NCBI RefSeq assembly: GCF_900187455.1
Contig: NZ_FYDX01000009.1
Location: forward strand, 248,001 to 312,000
DNA from: Pseudomonas sp. Irchel 3E13
Lineage (GTDB): Bacteria; Pseudomonadota; Gammaproteobacteria; Pseudomonadales; Pseudomonadaceae
Direction: 5' to 3'
DNA: 64,000 bases
Shown: positions 17,057 through 26,616 of the stretch, piece by piece
How positions within the stretch are numbered: position 1 is the stretch's first letter
Layout of the letters: each line of letters begins with the position of its first letter
Translations under genes and position numbers: made by a program
The notes under the pieces: generated by a model
What the model saw: only the letters and a program-made list of their open reading frames with translations
What the model was told of the DNA's origin: nothing
Database searches by the model: none

Positions 17057-17902
17057 TCAAATGGCGTGGCTGCGCCGTGAGGGCGGCAGCAGTTGGGCGA
17101 TGGGTTCAGCGTTCGCGGCCGGGTTGTGCAGGCCGAAGCTGGCGTTATAGGTGGCGATGATTTCGGCGGCGATGGACACGGCGATCTCGATCGGCAGCTT
17201 GCCCTTGACCTCGGCCAGCCCCATCGGGCAACGCATGCGTTGCATGCGCTCGGCTTCGAAGCCGCGGTCGCGCAGGCGGTGCTCGAACTTGGCGCGCTTG
17301 GTCTTCGAGCCGATCAGGCCGAACCAGGTGAAGTCATTGCGCTTGAGGATGGCGGCGGTGAGTTCCAGGTCGAGCTGATGGTTGTGGGTCATGACGATGC
17401 AGTAGCTGCCGGGGGGCAGCTCGTCGACCTCATCCACCGGCTCCTCGCTGACGACTTTCCAGACGCCGGCGGGAATGTGCTCGGGGAATTCCTGCTCGCG
17501 CGAGTCGATCCAGCGCACCCGGCAGGGCAGCGCGGCGAGCAAGGGTACCAGAGCGCGGCCGACGTGGCCCGCGCCGAACACGGCGATCTGCGCCTGCACC
17601 GCGCCCATGGGTTCGAACAGCAGTACCGTGGCGCCGCCGCAGCACTGGCCGAGGCTGGCGCCAAGACTGAAGCGCTCCAGGTGCGGCGATTCACGGCCTT
17701 CGGTGAGCATCTGCCGGGCGATGTGCATGGCCTTGAATTCCAGGTGCCCGCCGCCGATGGTATCGAACAGACGGTTGGCGCTGACCACCATCTTCGAGCC
17801 GGCATTACGCGGGGTCGAGCCGCGCTCCTCGATGATGGTCACCAGGACGCAGGGCTCGCCCTGTTCCTGTAGCTCGGCGAGGGCATTGATCCATTGGTGC
17901 AT
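17057..17902 (-). CDS. xdhC: Xanthine dehydrogenase accessory protein XdhC
   Basis: A 281-residue XdhC/CoxI-family protein that inserts sulfurated molybdenum cofactor into xanthine dehydrogenase. It has the N-terminal VLVTIIEERGSTPRNAGSKM block, GQCCGGAT, and a Rossmann-like C-terminal part (AVFGAGHVGRALVPLL; FTWFGLIGSKTKRAKF). It is third in the xdh operon, with a REP pair in the gap after xdhB. Confidence 0.92.
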   Translation of the reverse strand: MHQWINALAELQEQGEPCVLVTIIEERGSTPRNAGSKMVVSANRLFDTIGGGHLEFKAMHIARQMLTEGRESPHLERFSLGASLGQCCGGATVLLFEPMGAVQAQIAVFGAGHVGRALVPLLAALPCRVRWIDSREQEFPEHIPAGVWKVVSEEPVDEVDELPPGSYCIVMTHNHQLDLELTAAILKRNDFTWFGLIGSKTKRAKFEHRLRDRGFEAERMQRMRCPMGLAEVKGKLPIEIAVSIAAEIIATYNASFGLHNPAANAEPIAQLLPPSRRSHAI

Positions 17903-17940
17903 GATTTCTGATCCTCTTCAGGATTCGATGTCGCCCCTTG

Positions 17941-18006
17941 TGTAGGAGCGAGCTTGCTCGCGATGGCGCCTGTTCGATCGCTATCGCGAGCAAGCTCGCT
18001 CCTACA
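17941..18006. repeat. REP pair (BIME-like) between xdhB and xdhC
   Basis: Two inverted copies of a Pseudomonas REP unit (TGTAGGAGCGAGCTTGCTCG and its complement) flank a 16-18 base spacer. It lies inside an operon and may affect message stability or supercoiling. Confidence 0.85.
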
Positions 18007-18019
18007 GGGGGAGGCGGCG

Positions 18020-20419
18020 TCAGTGGGTCACGGTTTCCACTTGCGGTTTTGCAACTGCCCGTGCCGCCACTACCTTGCGCATCTGCTCACAGCCCCACAG
18101 CACCCGCTCCGGTGTCGACGGCGCGTCGATCTGCGGATGCTCGCGGTAATCGGCGATGCTCGCCACGGCGTCCTTGATCGCGCACCAGGCGGCGATGCCG
18201 AGCATGAACGGCGGCTCGCCCACGGCCTTGGAATGGAACACGGTGTCTTCCGGGTTCTTGCGGTTTTCCACCAGCTTCACCCGCATATCCAGCGGCATGT
18301 CCGCCACCGCGGGGATCTTGTAGCTGGCCGGGCCGTTGGTCATCAGCTTGCCCTTGGCGTTCCACACCAGTTCCTCGGTGGTCAGCCAGCCCATGCCTTG
18401 AACGAAGCCGCCTTCCACCTGGCCGATGTCGATGGCCGGGTTCAGCGAGTCGCCGACGTCGTGGAGGATGTCGGCGCGGAGCATCTTGTACTCGCCGGTC
18501 AGGGTGTCGACGATCACTTCGACGCAGGCGGCGCCGAAGGCGAAGTAGTAGAACGGCCGGCCACGCGCCTGGTTGCGGTCATAGAAAATCTTCGGCGTCT
18601 TGTAGAACCCGGTGCTCGACAGCGATACCTGGGCGAAGTACGCCTGTTGCACCAGCGTCTCGAAGCTGACGATCTCGTCGCGGATGCGCACGTGACCGTT
18701 GCGGAATTCCACGTCTTCCTCGGTGACCTTCCACTGCCGCGCGGCAAACTCGACCAGGCGTTTCTTGAGGATCTCGGCAGCGTTCTGCGCGGCCTTGCCG
18801 TTCAGGTCGGCGCCGCTGGAGGCCGCGGTCGGCGAAGTGTTCGGCACCTTGTCGGTGTTGGTGGCGGTGATCTGAATACGGTCGAAATCGACCTGGAACA
18901 CTTCGGCCACCACTTGGGCGACCTTGGTGTTCAAGCCCTGGCCCATCTCGGTGCCACCGTGGTTCAGGTGGATGCTGCCGTCGGTGTAGATGTGGATCAG
19001 CGCACCGGCCTGGTTGAGGAAGGTCGCGGTGAACGAGATGCCGAATTTCACCGGGGTCAGCGCCAGGCCTTTTTTCAATACCGGGCTGTGGGCGTTGAAG
19101 CGGCGGATCGACTCGCGGCGCTCGGCATAGTCGCTGCTCGCTTCGAGGTCGGCGGTCATTTCCTCGATCAGGTTGTGTTCGACGGTCTGGTAGTAATGGG
19201 TGACGTTGCGCTCGGTCTTGCCGTAGTAATTGGCCTTGCGCACGTCCAGCGGGTCGCGGCCCAGATGGCGGGCGATATGGTCCATCACTTCTTCGATGGC
19301 GACCATGCCTTGCGGGCCGCCGAAGCCACGGTAGGCGGTATTGGACGCGGTGTTGGTCTTGCAGCGGTGGCCGTGCACCGTGGCATCGCCCAAGTAGTAG
19401 GCGTTGTCGGAGTGGAACATGGCGCGGTCGACGATCGAGCCCGAGAGGTCCGGCGAATAGCCGCAGTTGCCGGCCAGGTCGAAGTTGATGCCGTGCAGGC
19501 GACCGTTGTCGTCAAAACCGACGTCGTACTCGACGTAAAACGGGTGGCGCTTGCCGGTCATCATCATGTCTTCGACGCGCGGCAGGCGCATCTTGGTGGG
19601 CTGGCCGGTCAGGCGTGCAACCACCGCGCACAGGCAGGCGGGGCTGGCCGCCTGGGTTTCCTTGCCGCCGAAGCCGCCGCCCATGCGGCGCATGTCGAGG
19701 ACAATCTTGTTCATCGGCACGTCGAGCACTTCGGCGACCAGTTTCTGCACTTCGGTGGGGTTCTGGGTCGAGCAGAACACGATCATGCCGCCGTCTTCGG
19801 TGGGCATCACCGAGGAAATCTGGGTTTCCAGGTAGAAGTGTTCCTGGCCGCCGATGTGCAAAGTGCCTTGCAGACGGTGCGGGGCGCTGGCCAGGGCGGT
19901 AACGGAGTCGCCGCGCTGGTGGGTGTGGCTGTCCAGCACGAAGTGTTTCTTGCGGTACGCCTCGACCACGTCGAGCACCGGCTCCAGGTCTTCGTACTCG
20001 ATGATCGCCGCCATCGCCGCGCGGCGCGCAGTGTCGAGGTCACGGGCGGCCACGGCGAGCACCGGCTGGCCGAAGAACTCCACCTTGTCGATGGCCAGCA
20101 GCGGGTCGCCGGCCACGACCGGGCCGATGTCCTTCAGGCCCGGAATGTCTTCGTGGGTAATGACGATGCGCACGCCTTCGAAGGCGTAGCACGGCGTGGT
20201 GTCCACTTTCAGGATGCGCGCGTGGGCGCGGTCGGCGGTGCGGGCGTACACGTGCAACTGGTTGGGGAATTCCAGGCGGTCATCGATGTACACGGCCTCG
20301 CCGGACACCTGTTTGTCGGCGCTGTCGTGCTTGACGCTGCGACCGACACCGGTGGTCAGGTCCTGGGCGAACAGCTCGGCCATTTCCGCCTGGCTCTTGG
20401 GCGCGTGGTGGTTAGACAT
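18020..20419 (-). CDS. xdhB: Xanthine dehydrogenase molybdopterin-binding subunit XdhB
   Basis: A 799-residue large subunit. It has the N-terminal aldehyde oxidase/xanthine dehydrogenase a/b hammerhead domain (VGRSVKHDSADKQVSGEAVYID) and the molybdopterin domains. Those carry RRMGGGFGGKE, AYRGFGGPQ, GGTEMGQGL and the C-terminal KAVGEPPFMLG with the catalytic glutamate. It overlaps xdhA by 8 bases, consistent with coupled translation of the two subunits. Confidence 0.95.
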   Translation of the reverse strand: MSNHHAPKSQAEMAELFAQDLTTGVGRSVKHDSADKQVSGEAVYIDDRLEFPNQLHVYARTADRAHARILKVDTTPCYAFEGVRIVITHEDIPGLKDIGPVVAGDPLLAIDKVEFFGQPVLAVAARDLDTARRAAMAAIIEYEDLEPVLDVVEAYRKKHFVLDSHTHQRGDSVTALASAPHRLQGTLHIGGQEHFYLETQISSVMPTEDGGMIVFCSTQNPTEVQKLVAEVLDVPMNKIVLDMRRMGGGFGGKETQAASPACLCAVVARLTGQPTKMRLPRVEDMMMTGKRHPFYVEYDVGFDDNGRLHGINFDLAGNCGYSPDLSGSIVDRAMFHSDNAYYLGDATVHGHRCKTNTASNTAYRGFGGPQGMVAIEEVMDHIARHLGRDPLDVRKANYYGKTERNVTHYYQTVEHNLIEEMTADLEASSDYAERRESIRRFNAHSPVLKKGLALTPVKFGISFTATFLNQAGALIHIYTDGSIHLNHGGTEMGQGLNTKVAQVVAEVFQVDFDRIQITATNTDKVPNTSPTAASSGADLNGKAAQNAAEILKKRLVEFAARQWKVTEEDVEFRNGHVRIRDEIVSFETLVQQAYFAQVSLSSTGFYKTPKIFYDRNQARGRPFYYFAFGAACVEVIVDTLTGEYKMLRADILHDVGDSLNPAIDIGQVEGGFVQGMGWLTTEELVWNAKGKLMTNGPASYKIPAVADMPLDMRVKLVENRKNPEDTVFHSKAVGEPPFMLGIAAWCAIKDAVASIADYREHPQIDAPSTPERVLWGCEQMRKVVAARAVAKPQVETVTH

Positions 20420-21866
20420 AATCGGTCACCCGGGTCTCGATGTGCGGTGTTTGCAGTTCGATGAAGTACTTGCGCAGCAGGTTCTGCGCGCCCAGCAGGC
20501 GGTATTCCTTGCTGGCGCGGAAATCCGAGAGCGGTGTGAAGTCTTCGCTCAGGGCCTGGCAGGCTTTCTCCAGGGTGGCCTGGTTGAACGGCTTGTCGGT
20601 CAGCGCGGCTTCACAGGCGCGGGCGCGTTTCGGGATCGCCGCCATGCCGCCGAAGGCAACCCGGGCGTGCTCGATCACACCGTTGTCGATGCGCAGGTTG
20701 AAGGCGGCGCACACCGCGGAAATATCGTCGTCCAGCCGTTTCGACACCTTGTACGCGCGGAAGACCCAGTTGGCCTTGGCTTTCGGCACGATGATGCGCT
20801 CGATGAACTCGCTCTCCTGCCGCGCGGTGATGCGGTAGTCGATGAAATAGTCTTCCAGCTTGAGGGTGCGGGTGTTGTCGCCCTTGCGCAGGACGATCTG
20901 CGCATCGAGGGCGATCAGCAGCGGCGGCGAGTCGCCGATCGGCGAGGCGTTGCCGATGTTGCCGCCAAGGGTGCCCTGGTTGCGGATCTGCAGGGAGGCG
21001 AAGCGGTGCAGCAACTCGCCGAAGTCCGGGTATTCAGTGTGCAGGGCTTCGTAGCAGTCGGTCAGCGGGGTGGCCGCGCCGATCTCGATGCGGTCGTCGA
21101 AATGCTCGACGCGCTTGAGTTCGGCGACGTTGCCGACATAGATCATCACCGGCAGCGTCCGGTGGAACTGGGTCACTTCCAGCGCCAGGTCGGTGCCGCC
21201 GGCCAGCAGCCGGGCTTCCGGGTGCGAGCCATAGAGATCGGCGAGGTCAGCCACGGTCAGCGGCACCAGGCAGCGCTTGTCGCCGCTGTTGAGTTCTCCG
21301 GTTTCCGTCGGCGCGATGGCCTTGAGGCGGGCGATGGTCTGCGCCTGGGCGGCGTCGAACTGGTCGGGCTGGGCTTGGCAGCAGGCCTGCTCGGCGGCGG
21401 CGAGGATCGGCCGGTAGCCGGTGCAGCGACACAGGTTGCCAGCGAGGGCTTCGTGGGCTTTGTGCAGGTCGGGCTGATCGCTGTTCTTTTGCAGGGCGAA
21501 CAGAGACATGACGAAGCCCGGCGTGCAGAAACCGCACTGCGAGCCGTGGCAGTCGGACAGCGCCTGTTGCACGCTGTGCAGCTTGCCCTGGTGCTTGAGG
21601 CCTTCGACGCTGATCAACTGTTTGCCGTGCAGCGACGAGACGAACGTCAGGCAGGAGTTCAGGCTGCGGTATTGCAGGCTGTCCTGGCCGTTTTCGTCAG
21701 TAATGCGTTCGGCGACCACCACGGAGCACGCGCCGCAGTCACCACTGGCGCAGCCCTCCTTGGTGCCGGTTTTACCCAGGTGCTCGCGCAGATACTCGAG
21801 TACCGTCAGGTTGGGGTCCAGGGCATGCTCACTGCGCAACTCCTGGTTCAAGAGAAACTGGATCAC
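20412..21866 (-). CDS. xdhA: Xanthine dehydrogenase small subunit XdhA (2Fe-2S and FAD)
   Basis: A 484-residue subunit. The N-terminal [2Fe-2S] domain has KEGCASGDCGAC; the second cluster domain has GFCTPGF and LCRCTGY. The FAD-binding domain follows, with LLAGGTDLAL and GTLGGNIGNASPIGD. It is the first gene of xdhABC-guaD, and two operator-like palindromes lie 60-100 bases upstream. Confidence 0.95.
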   Translation of the reverse strand: MIQFLLNQELRSEHALDPNLTVLEYLREHLGKTGTKEGCASGDCGACSVVVAERITDENGQDSLQYRSLNSCLTFVSSLHGKQLISVEGLKHQGKLHSVQQALSDCHGSQCGFCTPGFVMSLFALQKNSDQPDLHKAHEALAGNLCRCTGYRPILAAAEQACCQAQPDQFDAAQAQTIARLKAIAPTETGELNSGDKRCLVPLTVADLADLYGSHPEARLLAGGTDLALEVTQFHRTLPVMIYVGNVAELKRVEHFDDRIEIGAATPLTDCYEALHTEYPDFGELLHRFASLQIRNQGTLGGNIGNASPIGDSPPLLIALDAQIVLRKGDNTRTLKLEDYFIDYRITARQESEFIERIIVPKAKANWVFRAYKVSKRLDDDISAVCAAFNLRIDNGVIEHARVAFGGMAAIPKRARACEAALTDKPFNQATLEKACQALSEDFTPLSDFRASKEYRLLGAQNLLRKYFIELQTPHIETRVTDYV

Positions 21867-21926
21867 GGAAGGGCCTCACAAGCGAATTATTGTTGTTGAG
21901 CGGACTGAGGCGAAATGTATTCAGCC

Positions 21927-21965
21927 TTGACTTTCCGGTCAATGATTTTCTGACCTGTAGGTCAA
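21927..21965. promoter_or_regulatory. Paired operator-like palindromes upstream of xdhA
   Basis: Two similar 16-base sites, TTGACTTTCCGGTCAA (21927-21942) and CTGACCTGTAGGTCAA (21950-21965), in the 398-base gap between xdhA and the second gntR. They differ from the TTGTRTACAA sites of the puu side, suggesting a different regulator. The rest of the gap (21966-22264) shows no gene. Confidence 0.5.
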
Positions 21966-22264
21966 GAAAATCCATTCGGCCGCTCTCCCAATGCGCTAAT
22001 CCCTGTGTTTCAGTTAAGCAGGCTTTCTGTAGCTGAATTCCTAAATAGACGAGTGAAACGACTGATGCGGGCTGTTGAAGCGTCAGCTAGCCTTGTGGGG
22101 ATCCTTTCGCGAAGGGTGAAGCGCGCACGGCGGGAGGCCGTTCCAGAGGGGGAGAGCGTGTTGTAGGAAAAGCCTCGCGGGGATGACGGCTCCAGCATGC
22201 TGGCAGTGGGCATTTGCGTTACACTTCCGCGTTTTTAGCCGTTCAACGATTTTGAAGGAAAACC

Positions 22265-22924
22265 ATGACGTTCAAGGCGCCGGACAGCCTCTCCGAGCAA
22301 ATTGCCCACTACCTGGCCGAACGGATCATCCGGGGTGAACTCAAGCCTGCAGAACGCATCCAGGAACAGAAGGTCACCCAGGCACTGAATGTCAGCCGTG
22401 GCTCGGTGCGCGAAGCCCTGTTGATTCTCGAACGCCGTCATCTGGTGACCATCCTGCCGCGCCGTGGCGCCCACGTGACCGTTCTCAACGAACTCAACGT
22501 GCGCAGCCTCTGCACCCTGATGAGCGAGCTGTACATCCTGCTCGGCAATGCCGTCGCCACGCGGCGCACCAGCGATGCCGAGCTGGCGCCGTTCCTGGCC
22601 ATTCAGCAGCGCCTGCAAGAGGCTTGCGCGCGCCAGGACATCAAGGCCTTCGTCGAAGAGAGCTTCGCGGTGATGCGCGCCGCCTATCCGTTTGCCAACA
22701 ATCCCTACCTGCAGGAAACCGTCGAGAACCTGCAGCCGGCCATGAGTCGCACCTATTACCTGGCCCTGGACCAGCGCAAGGCGGAAATGAACGACTTCCT
22801 GGTGCTGTTCACCGAATTGCTTCAGGCGGTGGTCGCCGGTGACCTGGCGCGAATCCGCCAGGTGCTCACCGAGTACTGCGGACGCAGTTGTGAACTGGTG
22901 CTGTCGGCCCTGGTGACTGACTGA
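22265..22924 (+). CDS. GntR family (FCD subgroup) transcriptional regulator
   Basis: A 219-residue regulator. The winged helix is at residues 5-75 (LSEQIAHYLAERIIRGELKP; VSRGSVREALLILERRHLV) and the helical effector domain follows. It is divergent from xdhA and is a candidate ligand-responsive regulator for the xdh operon. It also ends only 2 bases before smc, so the two probably share a transcript. The SD-like GAAGGAAA precedes the ATG. Confidence 0.82.
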   Translation: MTFKAPDSLSEQIAHYLAERIIRGELKPAERIQEQKVTQALNVSRGSVREALLILERRHLVTILPRRGAHVTVLNELNVRSLCTLMSELYILLGNAVATRRTSDAELAPFLAIQQRLQEACARQDIKAFVEESFAVMRAAYPFANNPYLQETVENLQPAMSRTYYLALDQRKAEMNDFLVLFTELLQAVVAGDLARIRQVLTEYCGRSCELVLSALVTD

Positions 22925-22926
22925 CC

Positions 22927-25900
22927 ATGCGCCTGAAGTGCATTCGCCTGGCGGGGTTCAAGTCGTTCGTCGACCCGACCACCGTCAATTTTCCCAGCAA
23001 CATGGCCGCGGTAGTCGGCCCTAACGGCTGCGGCAAGTCCAACATCATCGATGCGGTGCGCTGGGTCATGGGCGAAAGCTCGGCGAAGAACCTGCGCGGC
23101 GAATCGATGACCGACGTCATCTTCAACGGCTCCACCAGCCGCAAGCCGGTCAGCCAGGCCAGCATCGAACTGGTCTTCGACAACAGCGACAACACCCTGG
23201 TGGGCGAATACGCCGCCTACGCCGAGATCTCGATCCGGCGCAAGGTCACCCGCGACGCGCAGAACACTTACTACCTCAACGGCACCAAGTGCCGGCGCCG
23301 TGACATCACCGATATCTTCCTCGGCACCGGCCTGGGCCCGCGCAGCTACTCGATCATCGAGCAGGGCATGATCTCCAAGCTCATCGAGGCGAAGCCGGAA
23401 GAACTGCGCAACTTCATCGAGGAAGCCGCGGGCATCTCCAAGTACAAGGAGCGCCGCCGCGAAACCGAGAACCGCATCCGCCGCACCCACGAAAACCTCG
23501 AGCGCCTGACCGACTTGCGCGAAGAGCTGGAGCGCCAGCTCGAACGCCTGCACCGGCAGGCCCAGGCGGCGGAGAAATACAAGGAATACAAGGCCGAAGA
23601 ACGCCAGCTCAAGGCGCAACTGTCGGCCCTGCGCTGGCGCGCGCTGGACACCCAGGTCAGCCAGCGCGAAAGCGTTATCGGCGACCAGGAAGTGTCCTTC
23701 GAGGCGCTGGTGGCCGAGCAGCGCAACGCCGATGCGAGTATCGAGCGGTTGCGCGATGGTCATCACGAACTGTCCGAGCGTTTCAATCTGGTCCAGGGCC
23801 GCTTCTATTCGGTCGGCGGCGACATCGCCCGGGTCGAGCAAAGTATCCAGCACGGCCAGCAGCGCCTGCGCCAATTGCAGGACGACCTCAAGGAAGCCGA
23901 GCGCTCGCGCCAGGAAACCGAATCGCACCTGGGGCACGACCGCACCTTGCTGGCGACCCTTGGCGAAGAACTGGAGATGCTCGACCCGGAACAGGAAATG
24001 ACCCTGGCCGCGGCCGAGGAAGCCTCCGCGACACTTGAAGAAGCCGAAACCACCATGCACGGCTGGCAGGAACAATGGGACAGCTTCAACGCCCGTTCCG
24101 CCGAGCCGCGCCGCCAGGCCGAGGTGCAGCAGTCGCGCATCCAGCAACTGGAACACAGCCTCGAACGCCTGGCCGAGCGCCAGCGCAAGCTGGGCGAAGA
24201 ACGCGATCAGCTCAGCGCCGACCCGGAAGACGCGGCGATCCTCGAGCTGGCCGAGCAAGTTGCCAGCAGCGAACTGCTGCTGGAAGACCTGCAACTGGAA
24301 GAACAACAGTCTGCCGAGCGCCTCGATCACCTGCGCGAACGCCTGCAACAGGCCACCCAGGCCCAGCAGCAGGCGCAGGGCGAGTTGCAGCGTCTTGGTG
24401 GTCGTCTGGCATCGCTGGAAGCCTTGCAACAGGCTGCGCTGGAACCTGGCAGCGGCGCCGCCCAGTGGCTGCGCGAGCATGGCCTGGAGCAGCGCCCGCG
24501 ATTGGCCGAAGGCCTGCGCGTCGAGCCGGGCTGGGAGCTGGCGGTGGAAACCGTGTTGGGCGCCGACCTGCAAGCGGTGCTGGTGGATTCGTTCAGCGAT
24601 CTGGGCTTCGACGGTTTCGACCAGGGCGAACTGCGCCTGCTGGACGCCAGCCTTGGCGCCGCGCAGGTGCCGGGCAGTCTGCTGGACAAGGTCGAAAGCG
24701 CGGTGGATCTGTCGCCGTGGCTGGGCCGGGTCAAGCCGGTGGAGAGTCTCGATCGGGCGCTGGCGCTGCGCGGACAACTGGCCGAGGGCGAGAGTCTGGT
24801 CAGTCGCGACGGTTATTGGGTCGGCCGCCACTTCCTGCGGGTCAGCCGTGCCAGTGATGCTCAGGGCGGCGTGCTCGCCCGCGGCCAGGAGCTGGAGCGT
24901 CTTGGCCTGGAACAGGAAGAACAGCAAGCCCGGCTGGCGCAACTGGACGAAGAACTGAACGACCAGCGCGACCAGCAGCGCCAGCTTGAAGACGGCCGTG
25001 AACAACTGCGCCGCCGTGCCCAGGACGAAGCCCGCCAGCAAGGTGAGCTGAAGGCGCGCCTGTCCGCTGGCAAGGCCCGCGCCGAGCAACTGGGCCTGCG
25101 TCGTCGGCGTCTTGAAGACGAACTGGCGGAATCTGCGGAGCAGCGTGGGATCGAGCAGGAACAACTGGGCGAGTCCCGTTTAGTGCTGCAGGAAGCGCTG
25201 GAACTGATGGCTCAGGATACCGAGCAGCGGGAAATGCTCCTGGCCCAGCGCGATGGCTTGCGCGAACACCTCGACCGGGTGCGCCAGGAAGCGCGTCAAC
25301 ACAAGGATCACGCCCACCAGCTCGCGGTGCGCCTCGGCTCGCTGCGGGCCCAGCACGATTCCACCCGCCAGGCCCTGGAGCGCCTGGAGCTGCAATCCGA
25401 GCGCCTGAGCGAAAAGCGCGAACAGTTGAGCCTGAACCTGGAAGAGGGCGAGGCGCCGCTGGAAGAGCTGCGCCTCAAGCTCGAAGAACTGCTGGAAAAG
25501 CGCATGAGCGTCGACGAAGAAATGCGTCTGGCGCGTCTGCACATGGAGGATGCCGACCGCGAGTTGCGTGACGCCGAGAAGCGCCGCAGCCAGGCCGAGC
25601 AACAATCCCAGTTGCTGCGCGGCCAGCTCGAGCAGCACCGCATGGAATGGCAAGGCCTGAGCGTGCGGCGCAAGACCCTGCACGAGCAACTGCATGCCGA
25701 CGGCTACGACCTGGACGGCGTGCTGGCGACCCTGACCGAGGAGGCCAACGAACAGGAGGCCGAGGCCGAACTGGAGCGCCTTGACGGGCGCATCCAGCGT
25801 TTGGGCGCAATCAACCTCGCGGCAATCGAGGAATACCAGCAACAGTCCGAGCGCAAGCGCTACCTCGATGCCCAGGACGCCGATCTGGTCGAAGCCCTGG

Positions 25901-26415
25901 ACACGCTGGAAAACGTCATTCGCAAGATCGACAAGGAAACGCGTAATCGTTTCAAAGATACCTTCGATCAGATAAATGCCGGTTTGCAGGCACTTTTTCC
26001 AAAAGTTTTCGGTGGCGGCAGTGCGTATCTGGAACTGACGGGCGAAGATTTACTCGATACAGGGGTAACGATCATGGCGCGCCCGCCAGGAAAGAAGAAC
26101 AGCACTATTCATTTGCTCTCCGGCGGTGAAAAAGCGCTGACCGCCCTGGCGTTGGTATTTGCCATCTTCAAATTGAACCCGGCACCGTTCTGCATGCTCG
26201 ATGAAGTCGATGCACCGCTCGACGATGCCAACGTCGGCCGTTATGCGCGGCTGGTAAAAGAGATGAGTCAGACCGTGCAGTTCATCTATATCACCCATAA
26301 CAAGATCGCCATGGAAATGGCCGATCAACTGATGGGGGTAACCATGCACGAGCCAGGCTGCTCGCGGCTGGTGGCGGTGGATGTGGAGGAGGCGATGGCC
26401 ATGGTCGACGCCTGA
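22927..26415 (+). CDS. smc: Chromosome segregation protein SMC
   Basis: A 1162-residue SMC ATPase. Walker A is GPNGCGKSN near residue 35; two long coiled coils (about 170-500 and 660-1000) flank a hinge at about 510-640. The C-terminal head has the LSGGEKALTALALVFA signature and Walker B CMLDEVDAPLDD. It compacts and segregates the chromosome with ScpAB, whose genes are not here. Long open frames on the opposite strand are compositional shadows. Confidence 0.97.
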   Translation: MRLKCIRLAGFKSFVDPTTVNFPSNMAAVVGPNGCGKSNIIDAVRWVMGESSAKNLRGESMTDVIFNGSTSRKPVSQASIELVFDNSDNTLVGEYAAYAEISIRRKVTRDAQNTYYLNGTKCRRRDITDIFLGTGLGPRSYSIIEQGMISKLIEAKPEELRNFIEEAAGISKYKERRRETENRIRRTHENLERLTDLREELERQLERLHRQAQAAEKYKEYKAEERQLKAQLSALRWRALDTQVSQRESVIGDQEVSFEALVAEQRNADASIERLRDGHHELSERFNLVQGRFYSVGGDIARVEQSIQHGQQRLRQLQDDLKEAERSRQETESHLGHDRTLLATLGEELEMLDPEQEMTLAAAEEASATLEEAETTMHGWQEQWDSFNARSAEPRRQAEVQQSRIQQLEHSLERLAERQRKLGEERDQLSADPEDAAILELAEQVASSELLLEDLQLEEQQSAERLDHLRERLQQATQAQQQAQGELQRLGGRLASLEALQQAALEPGSGAAQWLREHGLEQRPRLAEGLRVEPGWELAVETVLGADLQAVLVDSFSDLGFDGFDQGELRLLDASLGAAQVPGSLLDKVESAVDLSPWLGRVKPVESLDRALALRGQLAEGESLVSRDGYWVGRHFLRVSRASDAQGGVLARGQELERLGLEQEEQQARLAQLDEELNDQRDQQRQLEDGREQLRRRAQDEARQQGELKARLSAGKARAEQLGLRRRRLEDELAESAEQRGIEQEQLGESRLVLQEALELMAQDTEQREMLLAQRDGLREHLDRVRQEARQHKDHAHQLAVRLGSLRAQHDSTRQALERLELQSERLSEKREQLSLNLEEGEAPLEELRLKLEELLEKRMSVDEEMRLARLHMEDADRELRDAEKRRSQAEQQSQLLRGQLEQHRMEWQGLSVRRKTLHEQLHADGYDLDGVLATLTEEANEQEAEAELERLDGRIQRLGAINLAAIEEYQQQSERKRYLDAQDADLVEALDTLENVIRKIDKETRNRFKDTFDQINAGLQALFPKVFGGGSAYLELTGEDLLDTGVTIMARPPGKKNSTIHLLSGGEKALTALALVFAIFKLNPAPFCMLDEVDAPLDDANVGRYARLVKEMSQTVQFIYITHNKIAMEMADQLMGVTMHEPGCSRLVAVDVEEAMAMVDA

Positions 26416-26562
26416 TACGAGATATGAAGCACGAACCCGGGCTAAATGAACCTGTCCGTTGCGACAGACGGTGTAAAGTTATCTTTGGTCGTGCTAGCTT
26501 AATGTCAATTTTTCGTACGTGGGTAAAACGTCAGTCAGAACATAGAGTTGGCGCCACGTTTT

Positions 26563-26586
26563 AAAGGGTTTTAACCCTTTTATTTT
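26563..26586 (+). terminator. Weak AT-rich hairpin before zipA
   Basis: AAAGGGTT / AACCCTTT followed by TATTTTT. It lies about 150 bases past smc and 37 bases before zipA, so it may be a leaky terminator or part of the zipA leader. Confidence 0.45.
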
Positions 26587-26616
26587 TCAGCATTTTTCAC
26601 AGAGGCACGGGATTAC

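Noticed and set aside
17954..20464. 836-codon plus-strand frame opposite xdhB
   Set aside because: It is fully antisense to a motif-perfect xdhB, has a composition typical of high-GC shadow frames and no recognisable domain.
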